Shown here: positions 7,637 to 16,382 of the stretch, piece by piece
Layout of the letters: each line of letters begins with the position of its first letter
Position numbering within the stretch: position 1 is the stretch's first letter
Origin: an uncultured Lachnospiraceae bacterium
Lineage (GTDB): Bacteria > Bacillota > Clostridia > Lachnospirales > Lachnospiraceae
Direction of reading: 5' to 3'
DNA: 64,000 nt
NCBI GenBank assembly: GCA_910583835.1
Contig: CAJTYM010000012.1
Span: 1-64,000, forward strand
Program-made: the position numbers and the translations under genes
Notes under the pieces: model-generated
Database searches by the model: none
What the model saw: only the letters and a program-made list of their open reading frames with translations
What the model was told of the DNA's origin: nothing

Positions 7637-9196
7637 TTGGATTTATCGAAGAAATATATACATATGAATCGGGAAAAAGGAAAAGCTGTGACACAGGTCA
7701 CGCTGGATGACGATTTCAATGTGCCGGACATGAAGCCGGATTTAATACGGATTATACAGGATAAAGGGGAACTGAAATTAGACGAGACAACGATTACCCA
7801 GGACCATGTCTGGCTCAAAGGCGTGCTCAAATTTTCTTTGCTGTACCGCAGCGACCAGGAAGATGGGAAAATTAACACGATGAGCGGCGAGATTCCCTTT
7901 CAGGAGAGCCTTGCTATTGACGGGGCCAACGAATATGATACCGCGAAATTAAAATGGGAGATGGAAGACCTCTCCATCGGCATCATCAATTCCAGAAAAC
8001 TGAGCGTCAAGGCATTGGTCACGTTACATGCGGTGATTGATGAGATTTACGATGAAGAACTGATAACGGGCGTGGGGGAAGATGAGGGCGTGCAGCTCTT
8101 AGAGCAGAACCTGTCCGCTATGGAACTGTTTCTGGCGAAAAAAGATACGTTTCGCTTTAAAGAGGAAATTTTACTGCCCTCCAATAAGCCGAATATCCGC
8201 CAGATGTTGTGGAAAAGCGTGCAGCTGCGCGGTGTGGAGATGCGCCTGGTGGAGCAGCAGCTGAACATCAAAGGCGAAGCCCTGGTATTTGTGCTCTACG
8301 AAGGGGAGGACGAGGAGGAGCATTTACAGTGGATGGAGACGGCGCTGCCCTTTGCCGGCGTCATTGACTGCAGCGGCTGCAGTGAGGATATGATTGCGGA
8401 TGTGTCCTACGATGTGGCAGCGATTGAGCTGGAAGTGAAGCCGGATTATGATGGCGAAGAACGGATGCTGCACCTGGAGTTGGTGCTCGATCTGGAAATC
8501 CAGATTTTCAAGGAGGAGGAGACGCAGGTCGTATCTGACCTCTATGTGGTCAATGAGAAATGGACGCCCCTCTATCAGGAGGCAGTTTTTGAAAAATTGC
8601 TGATTCACAATGCTTCCAAATGCAAAGTTTCCGACAAGATAGGCATTGATGGCAATCAGGAGCCGATATTGCAGATTTGTGCCAGCGAGGGCTATGCCGT
8701 GGCGGAGCAGGCGGAGATTGTGGAAGATGGTATCCAGGTGGAGGGCACGCTGCAGGTGACCATCCTCTATGTGACGGCGGATGACCGTATGCCGGTCGCT
8801 TCCGTCAAAGATATCTTGCCATTCCACTACCTGATTGAAGCGCCGGGCATCCATGCGGGCTGCCGTTACCGTCTGCAGACAGGGATTGACCAGCTGACCA
8901 CCGTCATGACAGACAGCAGCCAGGTGGAGGTCAAGGCAGTGCTGAATTTAAACTGCATTGTCTTTGAACAGCAGAAAATCAATAAGATTACCGAGGTGGA
9001 ACAGGAGCCGCTGAATATGGAAGAACTGCAGGAAAGCCCTGGCATTATTGGCTATATTGCCAAGGAAGGGGATCAGCTGTGGGATATCGCCAAGGAGAAT
9101 TTCACGACAATTGCTGAGATTGTAAAGACCAACCAGCTCTCCTCAGAGCAGATTAAAGCCGGAGATAAGATTCTGATTATTAAAACTGTCGGGTAG
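7637..9196 (+). CDS. SPOCS-domain (DUF3794) protein with C-terminal LysM
   Basis: About 519 residues. It carries SPOCS/DUF3794 repeats, a fold found in clostridial spore-coat and morphogenesis proteins of the SipL/SafA type, and ends in a LysM domain (about 475-518, EGDQLWDIAKENF...AGDKILII) that should bind peptidoglycan. The N-terminus (KKYIHMNREKGKA...VTLDDDFNVPDMKPD) is the hallmark start of the family. I chose the TTG at 7637, with GGAG upstream, because the family usually begins a few residues before KKYIHMNR; the ATG at 7664 is an alternative. No signal peptide is present, consistent with a protein made in the mother cell. The role in the spore envelope is inferred from the family. Confidence 0.85.
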   Translation: MDLSKKYIHMNREKGKAVTQVTLDDDFNVPDMKPDLIRIIQDKGELKLDETTITQDHVWLKGVLKFSLLYRSDQEDGKINTMSGEIPFQESLAIDGANEYDTAKLKWEMEDLSIGIINSRKLSVKALVTLHAVIDEIYDEELITGVGEDEGVQLLEQNLSAMELFLAKKDTFRFKEEILLPSNKPNIRQMLWKSVQLRGVEMRLVEQQLNIKGEALVFVLYEGEDEEEHLQWMETALPFAGVIDCSGCSEDMIADVSYDVAAIELEVKPDYDGEERMLHLELVLDLEIQIFKEEETQVVSDLYVVNEKWTPLYQEAVFEKLLIHNASKCKVSDKIGIDGNQEPILQICASEGYAVAEQAEIVEDGIQVEGTLQVTILYVTADDRMPVASVKDILPFHYLIEAPGIHAGCRYRLQTGIDQLTTVMTDSSQVEVKAVLNLNCIVFEQQKINKITEVEQEPLNMEELQESPGIIGYIAKEGDQLWDIAKENFTTIAEIVKTNQLSSEQIKAGDKILIIKTVG

Positions 9197-9387
9197 GTTA
9201 GTCAGGGAGGTGAAACGCCGGATTAATCTTGAAGAAAAACCAGCCATTGATATCCGGCGCTATTTATAAACAGCAAATAAAACGGCCATTGATAACCGAA
9301 TCTGTGATGGAGACGGCTGTCAATGGCTGGTTTATGAAGAGGGGCAGGTCTAACGTCAGAAGGTAAAAAATGCACAATAAAAGCCAT

Positions 9388-9416
9388 TTGTCAGTTGCAC
9401 TTTCCGTCATTATAAT
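9388..9416 (+). promoter_or_regulatory. Promoter of the second GH43 gene
   Basis: TTGTCA (9388-9393), 17-bp spacer, TATAAT (9411-9416). The 277-bp gap before the gene also holds an inverted repeat, AACCAGCCATTGA near 9238 and TCAATGGCTGGTT near 9321, probably ending transcription of the SPOCS gene, with an extra copy of CCATTGATA between its arms. Confidence 0.75.
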
Positions 9417-9473
9417 ATAAAATATTACTATTAGGCAACGTATTCTATTTTTTATGGAAGGGAAGGAGACAAT

Positions 9474-12400
9474 ATGGTAAAGAAAAAACTTTTGGCGGCA
9501 ATACTTGCTGCCGTTGTCATGGTGACAACCGTAACGGACACGATGGCCCCGGCAAGTACTGCCCAGGCAGCGGAACCGGCAGAGCCGGTGGAGACGGTTC
9601 TTGAGAGGACGAAGGTGTCGAATCCGATTCTCTCAAGTTATCCAGAGGGTGTCACGGACACTAACGGCACGGACCTTGGCGGCACAGTCCTCTATGGCGG
9701 AGACCCCTCCGTGATGGTGGAGGGCGATACCGTGTACCTCTACACCGGGCGCGATATTCCCATTGACCTCACACAGGTGGACAAGAATGGGAATGTAGTT
9801 GCAGATGGATATTACATGTTTGAGTGGCAGTGCTACACCTCGAAAGACCTGCTGAACTGGGAGTATAAGGGCGTGATTATGAGCGCTGACAAGAAGTCCA
9901 TCACCTGGACCAGTTCCGGTACGGATGCCTGGGCAGGGCAGATTACATATCACTATGATTCTGAGATTGGGAAGAAGTTCTATTATTTTTACAACTGTAC
10001 CTGGGACGCCACTTCCGGCGGTAAACAGTCCATCGGAGCGGCAGTCGCCGATACGCCGTTTGGCTGGTCAAGCGCGGAAGCGAAAGCAGCATACTGCGAG
10101 GCGAAGGATATCCCCAACAACCAGCCGGAGTTACTGCATTTTGTAGATATTGGACAGCCCCTGGTGAAGGGAACATTTACCACAGAGGAGAGCAGCGGCT
10201 GGAATGATATTGACCCCACGGTTTGGGTGGAAACGGTAGGGGGCGTGGAACACCGTTATCTCTCATGGGGAAATGGCAAGGCGTTCGTCTGCGAACTGAA
10301 CGATGATATGATTTCCATTAAAGATGTGAATGAAGATACTAAAATTACCTTTGGCATCCAGAAAAAGGGTGCGGATTCGACTACGGCGGACGTCCTGGAG
10401 AAAGATACCACGAATCTGGGGATATTTACGGAAGCGCCCTGGATTTACCGGCGTAAAGATGCGGACGGCAACCCGACTGGCCCATATTATTTCTTCTATG
10501 CATATGACTGGCGGGAACAGATGGCATATGCCACGATTGATGATTTGATGGATGGGACGTTTGAGGAGCATAAGATTTTGATGCCGCCGACGGCTACTTC
10601 CAATACCAACCATATGGCGGTGTTTGATTTTAAAGGCAAGACGTATTTTGTCTATCATAACGGTTCGGTACGCGGGGGAAGCGGATTCCGACGTACGGCA
10701 TGTATTACGGAACTGCATTTTAATGAAGACGGAAGCATCCAGCCCATTCCAGAAACCGCGATTGGCATTACCGGGGACAAGCCGTATTATCTGTTCAGCA
10801 ATACGGGAGCAGTCGTTTCCCATGAGAATTATGTGAATTCAGGCGCAGACAGCGCATATCCCTATATGGATGTGAAGGTTGGCGCTTACTACCAGCCGGA
10901 GAAACTCGATGCAAGCTGGGCGATTGTGGACGGCAAAGCAGACCCATCCAGGCAATCTTATGTATCCATCCAGTCGGAGAACAAGCCGGGTCTGTACCTG
11001 ACGGTGAACGATGATAACAATGTCACTCTGGCACATGACTGGAATTACAGCGACGGTTTTATTAAGAATGGATTTACGAAGCCGGAGGGTGAGCCGAGTG
11101 AAATAACGACCTTTGATGAGGCGATGGGCAAAGCGCAGACTTTCCGCACCGTCAAGGGGCTAAAGGATTCCGCGAAAGCAGTTTCGTTTGAGAGCGTTGC
11201 CAAACCGGGCTATTATCTGTGCATGGATAACGGCAATCTTGTGGTGAAAGCGTTGGCGGACTGTGAAGCGAATGCAGATTTCTACCTGAATACCCCGCCT
11301 TCATCCGGCAGCCAGACGCCAGGTAATCCGGGTACGGCAAATGATATCTCTTCTTTGAAGATAGATGATAAGGAAGTAACAAAGACAGGGCATACGTTTG
11401 ACTGTGAGGTTTCACCCGAGACCCAGAGCGTTGATTTGGCAATTGCAGTTCAGGATACAAACGGCTTTGTTACCGTGGATGGGAAAGTGGCAGACACTTC
11501 ACGCAAGATAACCATCCCATTGAGCGGTATTTATACCAAGGTTTCCCTCTGCGTTTATTCCGCAGACCGCAAACCGCGGGTGACTTACACGGTAATTATC
11601 AAGAAGAACTACAGCGAGTCGGATATCACATCTCAGGTGTTTAAATCCTTTGGCTTTGAGGAGGCAACGGATGGTGCGGTTGCTGTGGAGAAGGCATCTA
11701 CTCCTACGGCCGTTGCGAATGCTCAATATGAATATGTAGATGGAGCTAAGGAAGGGAAGGCAATCCGTCTTCCTGGCACATATGGCCTGAAGCTCTGCGA
11801 TGCTGCCGGGCTTGGTAAGAATTATTCCGTTTCTTATTGGATGAAGCCGGAAGCGCTCGGCAGTAATGTGGACCCGACCCTTGCGGCCGGCACATTCAGC
11901 CCGGAATATTGGCTGAACCTGACATTTGGCAGAGCTATCTGGTCGAGAGCCAATAATAATTTTATAGAAGCAGGTACGGTTACCTATGAGAAAGATAAAT
12001 GGCAGCTTGTCACGCTGACGGTCAATGACAATAAGGCAAAACTTTATGTGAACGGTGAACTGGTAGCGGACGGCGCAGTTGCTTCTGATATTATGGGACA
12101 GGCCAATGCGGCAATTTATTTTGGCGTCAATGCCTGGGATGCTTACTTTAAAGGCTCCTTAGATGAGGTAAAGATTTATAACAATACGCTTTCGGAGACA
12201 GAAGTGATGGCGATAGCTGCTGCCGCTGTTGAGAAACCGGCAGAATTGCCGCAGCCAGACCCCAATGCGCCTGTAAGTTCAGGGGTGTTCTCGGACGGCG
12301 ATATTGAGAAACCGAATCCAGGTCCATCAACACCTGTTACGCCGCCAGACCAAGGAGGTAACAAGCCAGCACCGGATAAGCCGGCTCCAGCTCCTCAGGG

Positions 12401-12923
12401 GAAAGTAAGCAAAGTAACAGTTAAGGCGGCAAACCAGAAAGCCGGTACGAAGACCGTTTACCTGAAAAAGGGCAGCAAGGTTACGCTGGAGGCTGCTGTG
12501 GAAGGAACGGGCGACTTCGGTAAGGCTGTAGAGTGGGCTACCTCTAAGAAGAGCGTGGCTACGGTAAACAAAGGCGTAGTCAAGGCGAAAGGCGTGGGCA
12601 CGGCAAAGATTACGGCTACATCCCAAGCTGACAAGAGCAAGAAAGCAACGATTACCGTCAAAGTTTCTAAGAAAGCCGTGAAAAATAAGAAACTGACGCT
12701 GAAAGTGAAGAAGAAAACACTGAAAGTGGGCAAGACATATACCGTGGCAATCAAGTCCATGACAAAGAAGACCACGGATGCGGTAACATACAAGAGTTCC
12801 AAGAGCAGCGTGGCGGCAGTTGACAAGTTTGGCGTAGTCAAGGCTAAGAAGCAGGGCAAAGCCACCATTACGGTCAAGTGTGGTAAGAAGAGCGCAAAAC
12901 TGGCGGTAACCGTCAAAAAATAG
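9474..12923 (+). CDS. Secreted GH43 glycosidase with AbfB, LamG-like and Ig-like domains
   Basis: A 1149-residue exported enzyme paralogous to the GH43 protein at 1600-4566. After a signal peptide (about 1-33), the GH43 domain shows D77 (GGDPSV), D247 (NDIDPTVW) and E320 (FTEAPWIYRR). An AbfB-like trefoil follows (VSIQSENKPGLYL and VSFESVAKPGYYL). Next come a cadherin-like beta-sandwich (about 620-710) and a LamG/concanavalin-like domain (about 720-920, SLDEVKIYNNTLSE). A Pro-rich linker leads to two Lys-rich BIG_2 repeats at the C-terminus. The extra LamG module suggests binding to a second polysaccharide. Likely activity is arabinofuranosidase, xylosidase or arabinanase; sequence alone does not decide. 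It has its own promoter and terminator, so it is monocistronic. Confidence 0.9.
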   Translation: MVKKKLLAAILAAVVMVTTVTDTMAPASTAQAAEPAEPVETVLERTKVSNPILSSYPEGVTDTNGTDLGGTVLYGGDPSVMVEGDTVYLYTGRDIPIDLTQVDKNGNVVADGYYMFEWQCYTSKDLLNWEYKGVIMSADKKSITWTSSGTDAWAGQITYHYDSEIGKKFYYFYNCTWDATSGGKQSIGAAVADTPFGWSSAEAKAAYCEAKDIPNNQPELLHFVDIGQPLVKGTFTTEESSGWNDIDPTVWVETVGGVEHRYLSWGNGKAFVCELNDDMISIKDVNEDTKITFGIQKKGADSTTADVLEKDTTNLGIFTEAPWIYRRKDADGNPTGPYYFFYAYDWREQMAYATIDDLMDGTFEEHKILMPPTATSNTNHMAVFDFKGKTYFVYHNGSVRGGSGFRRTACITELHFNEDGSIQPIPETAIGITGDKPYYLFSNTGAVVSHENYVNSGADSAYPYMDVKVGAYYQPEKLDASWAIVDGKADPSRQSYVSIQSENKPGLYLTVNDDNNVTLAHDWNYSDGFIKNGFTKPEGEPSEITTFDEAMGKAQTFRTVKGLKDSAKAVSFESVAKPGYYLCMDNGNLVVKALADCEANADFYLNTPPSSGSQTPGNPGTANDISSLKIDDKEVTKTGHTFDCEVSPETQSVDLAIAVQDTNGFVTVDGKVADTSRKITIPLSGIYTKVSLCVYSADRKPRVTYTVIIKKNYSESDITSQVFKSFGFEEATDGAVAVEKASTPTAVANAQYEYVDGAKEGKAIRLPGTYGLKLCDAAGLGKNYSVSYWMKPEALGSNVDPTLAAGTFSPEYWLNLTFGRAIWSRANNNFIEAGTVTYEKDKWQLVTLTVNDNKAKLYVNGELVADGAVASDIMGQANAAIYFGVNAWDAYFKGSLDEVKIYNNTLSETEVMAIAAAAVEKPAELPQPDPNAPVSSGVFSDGDIEKPNPGPSTPVTPPDQGGNKPAPDKPAPAPQGKVSKVTVKAANQKAGTKTVYLKKGSKVTLEAAVEGTGDFGKAVEWATSKKSVATVNKGVVKAKGVGTAKITATSQADKSKKATITVKVSKKAVKNKKLTLKVKKKTLKVGKTYTVAIKSMTKKTTDAVTYKSSKSSVAAVDKFGVVKAKKQGKATITVKCGKKSAKLAVTVKK

Positions 12924-12973
12924 ATATAGCAAACGCATGAAATGAATGTGTTTCCTATAATATAAAAGAACAG

Positions 12974-13017
12974 AACAGCTTTCTGGTATGTCGATACATA
13001 CCGGAAAGCTGTTTTTT
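12974..13017 (+). terminator. Strong rho-independent terminator
   Basis: Arms AACAGCTTTCTGGTATGT and ACATACCGGAAAGCTGTT form an 18-bp stem with one mismatch, followed by a T-run. It ends the GH43 transcript. Confidence 0.92.
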
Positions 13018-13031
13018 CCAAGATTCCATGG

Positions 13032-13060
13032 TTGCTATCGCCAACAGATGGTGTTATAAT
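13032..13060 (+). promoter_or_regulatory. Promoter of the NlpC/P60 gene
   Basis: TTGCTA (13032-13037), 17-bp spacer, TATAAT (13055-13060). Transcription would begin just upstream of, or inside, the palindrome at 13062-13096. Confidence 0.72.
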
Positions 13061-13061
13061 C

Positions 13062-13096
13062 TTAAGGAAACACTGATTTAATCAGCGTTTCCTTAA
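13062..13096. repeat. Dispersed palindrome, copy 2, in a 5' leader
   Basis: Arms TTAAGGAAACACTGATT and AATCAGCGTTTCCTTAA pair almost completely. It is the same sequence as the palindrome at 1557-1584. Here it lies between promoter and start codon, so it would form a stable 5' hairpin in the mRNA. Confidence 0.65.
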
Positions 13097-13135
13097 TCAC
13101 GTTATATACAAGAACGCATTGGAAAGGAGACAGGT

Positions 13136-14431
13136 ATGAAATCAAAGAGACTGATTGCCGTATTATTGGTGCTAACCATGGGAATTTCACAGTTTACAGT
13201 TGCTTTGGCGGACAAGAAGTCCGATGCGGAAAATAAAAAACAGGAAGCAGAGGATAACCTCAGGTCGAAACAGAATGAGATTGACAGCATAGAGCGGGAA
13301 CAGGCACAGCTGCAGTCGGAGATTGATGCATTGGATGCAGAGCTTGTGAATGTAATTTTGGAACTCTCTACGTTAGAGGAGGAGCTTGCCGTTAAGCAGG
13401 ACGAGCTGGCAGAGACTGAGGAGCGTCTGGAACAGGCGAAGAAGGATGAGAAGAATCAGTATGAAGCGATGAAACTGCGCATCCGTTTCATGTATGAGAA
13501 GGGCGACAGCGCCATGCTCACCAGTATTCTGGAATCAAAGAGCATTGCTGAGATGCTGAATCGCGTAGAGTATGTCAATGAGGTATATGATTATGACAGG
13601 AATCTTCTGACAAAATATCAGGATACCAAGGAGCAGGTAGCGGCCCTGACAGAGCAGCAGAAGCAGGAAATTGCAGCCTTGGAGCAGAAACAGGCAGAGT
13701 TCCAGACAGCGGAAGCAAACTACCGTGCCACGATTGACAGGAAGCAAGGCGAGGTAGCTAATTTTGGCGAGATGCTGGCATCGGCGCAGGCATTGGCAGC
13801 ACAGTACCAGGATACTATCAATGCCCAGAACCAGATTATCGCTGAGGAGAATGCGCGGATTGAGCGGGAACGCCAGGCACGTGCGGAGCAGGAACGTCTT
13901 GCGCGTGCAGAGCAGGAGCGTCAGGCAAGGGAACGCCAGAATAACGCAAATTCCGGCGGCGGAAGCACCGGTGGCAATTCCGGCGGAAGCACTGGCGGAA
14001 GTACCGGCGGAAGTTCGGATGGTGGCAATTCCGGCGGCGGAAGTACCGGGGGCGGCGGCAATAAGAACCCGGGGTATTCTACCGGAGTCAGCGGCAGTGC
14101 GGTTGTGCAGTATGCGTTGGGCTTTGTAGGAAATCCCTATGTATGGGGTGGGAAAGACCCCAATACCGGCGCTGACTGCAGCGGGTTTACCAGCTATGTG
14201 TATGCGCATTTTGGAATCAGTATCCCCAGTTATTCGTATTCCCAGCGTTCAGTGGGACAGGAAGTCAGCTATGCCAATGCCAGGGCAGGGGATTTGATTT
14301 GCTATTCGGGTCATGTGGCTATCTATATGGGAAATGGGCAGATTGTCCATGCCAAGGGCACGGCATATGGAATTGTGGCTTATGACAGCGCTACCTACCG
14401 TGACATTGTCACAGTGCGGCGTGTGCTGTAA
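13136..14431 (+). CDS. Secreted NlpC/P60 peptidoglycan hydrolase with coiled coil
   Basis: A 431-residue exported cell-wall endopeptidase of the PcsB/CwlO type. A signal peptide (about 1-25) is followed by a long coiled coil (about 28-265, rich in E, Q, K), a Gly/Ser linker (about 268-310) and a C-terminal NlpC/P60 domain. The catalytic Cys is in GADCSGF and His in SGHVAIY, with a further His in IVHAKG. The N-terminal coiled coil in this family is thought to be controlled by FtsEX-type partners; none are encoded here. AAAGGAGA precedes the start. It has its own promoter with a hairpin leader, and the next gene is 107 bp away. Confidence 0.92.
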   Translation: MKSKRLIAVLLVLTMGISQFTVALADKKSDAENKKQEAEDNLRSKQNEIDSIEREQAQLQSEIDALDAELVNVILELSTLEEELAVKQDELAETEERLEQAKKDEKNQYEAMKLRIRFMYEKGDSAMLTSILESKSIAEMLNRVEYVNEVYDYDRNLLTKYQDTKEQVAALTEQQKQEIAALEQKQAEFQTAEANYRATIDRKQGEVANFGEMLASAQALAAQYQDTINAQNQIIAEENARIERERQARAEQERLARAEQERQARERQNNANSGGGSTGGNSGGSTGGSTGGSSDGGNSGGGSTGGGGNKNPGYSTGVSGSAVVQYALGFVGNPYVWGGKDPNTGADCSGFTSYVYAHFGISIPSYSYSQRSVGQEVSYANARAGDLICYSGHVAIYMGNGQIVHAKGTAYGIVAYDSATYRDIVTVRRVL

Positions 14432-14538
14432 ATCGAATCATAGAGGATTATTTTTGTTGAGAAACAGGTTTAATATCAAAGAAAAATATCAAGCAGATTT
14501 CTGATATAGAATCAGAACAATGTCAGGAGGAATGGAAG

Positions 14539-14976
14539 ATGGACATTAAAACTTTGCAGCAGGATATGGTTGCAGCTATGAAAGCAAAGGATAAAGGGAG
14601 GAAGGACGCTATTTCTGCGTTGGTGTCCGCGGTGAAGAAAGCAGCCATTGATGAGGGCTGCCGGGAGGATATTCCGGAATCCCTGGTGGACCGTGTGATT
14701 TTGAAGGAGTTAAAGACTGCCAAGGAACAGCTTGATACCTGTCCTAAGGAGCGCACGGATTTGCTGCAGGAGTATCAGCTGCGCCATGATGTGATTCAGG
14801 AATATGCGCCGGCAATGATGTCTGCGGAGGAAGTGGAAGCTTATATTAAAGATAAATTTGCAGAGGTTGTTGCGACTAAGAATAAAGGGCAGATTATGAA
14901 GGCGGTGATGGCGGAATTGAAAGGCAAAGCGGACGGCAAAGTCATCAATCAGGTGGTTGCAGGACTGTGCCAGTGA
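14539..14976 (+). CDS. yqeY: GatB/YqeY domain protein
   Basis: 145 residues, full length for YqeY, which resembles the tRNA-binding C-terminal part of the GatB amidotransferase subunit. Family motifs are visible: RKDAISALVSAVKKAAID near the N-terminus and KNKGQIMKAVMAELKGKADGKVINQVV at the end. The cellular role is unsettled, though it binds or modulates tRNA-dependent amidation in related proteins. The last bases overlap the start of cca, which suggests translational coupling of two tRNA-related genes. AGGAGGAA upstream fixes the start. Confidence 0.92.
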   Translation: MDIKTLQQDMVAAMKAKDKGRKDAISALVSAVKKAAIDEGCREDIPESLVDRVILKELKTAKEQLDTCPKERTDLLQEYQLRHDVIQEYAPAMMSAEEVEAYIKDKFAEVVATKNKGQIMKAVMAELKGKADGKVINQVVAGLCQ

Positions 14977-16310
14977 CAATCAATCTGCCGGATAAGGTTA
15001 AGTTCATCCTGGATACCTTGGCGGGGGCGGGATTTGAAGCGTACGCGGTCGGCGGCTGTGTGCGGGATTCCCTGTTAGGACGGATTCCGGGAGATTGGGA
15101 TATCACCACATCAGCCTCCCCTTATCAGGTCAAAGAACTTTTTCCCAGGACAGTCGATACCGGAATCAAGCATGGAACGGTTACTGTCATGGAGGGAAAA
15201 GAAGGATTTGAAGTCACAACATACCGTATTGACGGCGAATATGAGGACAGCAGGCATCCCAAAGAAGTTACGTTTACTTCCAGTTTGGAGGAGGATTTAA
15301 AGCGCCGCGACTTTACCATTAATGCTATGGCTTACAATGAAGAACAGGGTCTTATAGATATCTTTGGTGGAATCCGTGACATTGAAGGTAAGGTCATTCG
15401 TTGTGTGGGCAGCCCCATTCACCGATTTACCGAAGATGCGCTGCGCATGATGCGTGCCGTACGGTTTGCCGCGCAGCTGGGGTTTACGATTGAGGAAGAC
15501 ACAAGGGCGGCGATTACAGAACTTTCCGCTAACCTGGCAGGAATCAGCGCAGAGCGCATTCAGATGGAGCTGGTTAAGCTTTTGCTTTCCAGTCACCCGG
15601 AGGAGATGCGCGCAGTCTATGAGACCGGGATGAGCCGGGTATTCCTGCCGGAGTTTGATCGGATGATGGAGACGCCGCAGAATAATCCTTTCCACTGTTA
15701 TAATGTGGGGGAGCATACGATTGCTGCTTTAATGAACTGCCGTAGTGATAAAATACTGCGCCTGACGGTGCTTCTGCATGACGTGGCAAAACCGCGCTGC
15801 AAAAGGGTTGATGAGAAGGGGATTTTCCATTTTCACGGACATGCCAGAGTGGGTGCAGAGGTGGCGGAGGATATCCTGCGTCGCCTCAAATTTGATAACG
15901 AAACGATTGCCAGGGTGACTGCGCTCATCGTCTGGCACGATGATTTGCCGGAATTACAGGAGAGGGCGGTCCGCCGGGCAATCCACCGTGTGGGGCCTGC
16001 GCAGTATCCGCGCCTGTTTGAGGTGATGCGGGCAGATACGCTGGCAAAGAGCGATTACAGACGGGAGGAAAAGCTCAGTAAAATTAGCGTCTATGAGCAG
16101 CTGTATGAAGGAATTATGGCGAAACGGCAATGCCTGTCAATCGCGGACCTTGCTGTCTCGGGCAGGGATTTGATTGCCCTCGGCATGAAGCCAGGCAAGG
16201 AGATAGGTGAGATGCTGCAGCATTTGCTGATGCATGTCCTGGAATGCCCGGAGGACAACACGCCGGAAATTTTGCAGAATCTAATTAAAACAGAACAAAA
16301 GTCTGAATAG
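14967..16310 (+). CDS. cca: CCA tRNA nucleotidyltransferase
   Basis: Adds or repairs the 3' CCA end of tRNAs. About 447 residues of the class II type: nucleotidyltransferase head with VGGCVRDSLLGR and the metal-binding GDWDITTSA, then RRDFTINAMAYN and RFTEDALRMMRAVRFAAQLGF. A C-terminal HD-like segment (LLHDVAKP and WHDDLPEL) suggests an associated phosphohydrolase domain. It starts at GTG 14967 or GTG 14973, both overlapping the end of yqeY. The tRNA-Tyr gene at 35865 in this window lacks an encoded CCA, so the enzyme is needed for synthesis and not only for repair. Confidence 0.95.
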   Translation: MPVTINLPDKVKFILDTLAGAGFEAYAVGGCVRDSLLGRIPGDWDITTSASPYQVKELFPRTVDTGIKHGTVTVMEGKEGFEVTTYRIDGEYEDSRHPKEVTFTSSLEEDLKRRDFTINAMAYNEEQGLIDIFGGIRDIEGKVIRCVGSPIHRFTEDALRMMRAVRFAAQLGFTIEEDTRAAITELSANLAGISAERIQMELVKLLLSSHPEEMRAVYETGMSRVFLPEFDRMMETPQNNPFHCYNVGEHTIAALMNCRSDKILRLTVLLHDVAKPRCKRVDEKGIFHFHGHARVGAEVAEDILRRLKFDNETIARVTALIVWHDDLPELQERAVRRAIHRVGPAQYPRLFEVMRADTLAKSDYRREEKLSKISVYEQLYEGIMAKRQCLSIADLAVSGRDLIALGMKPGKEIGEMLQHLLMHVLECPEDNTPEILQNLIKTEQKSE

Positions 16311-16382
16311 ATTGCGACCTCTTCACATATGATAGAAAGACACAAAAAATGGATTTGTGAATATCATGGTGGAGGGGTTTAT

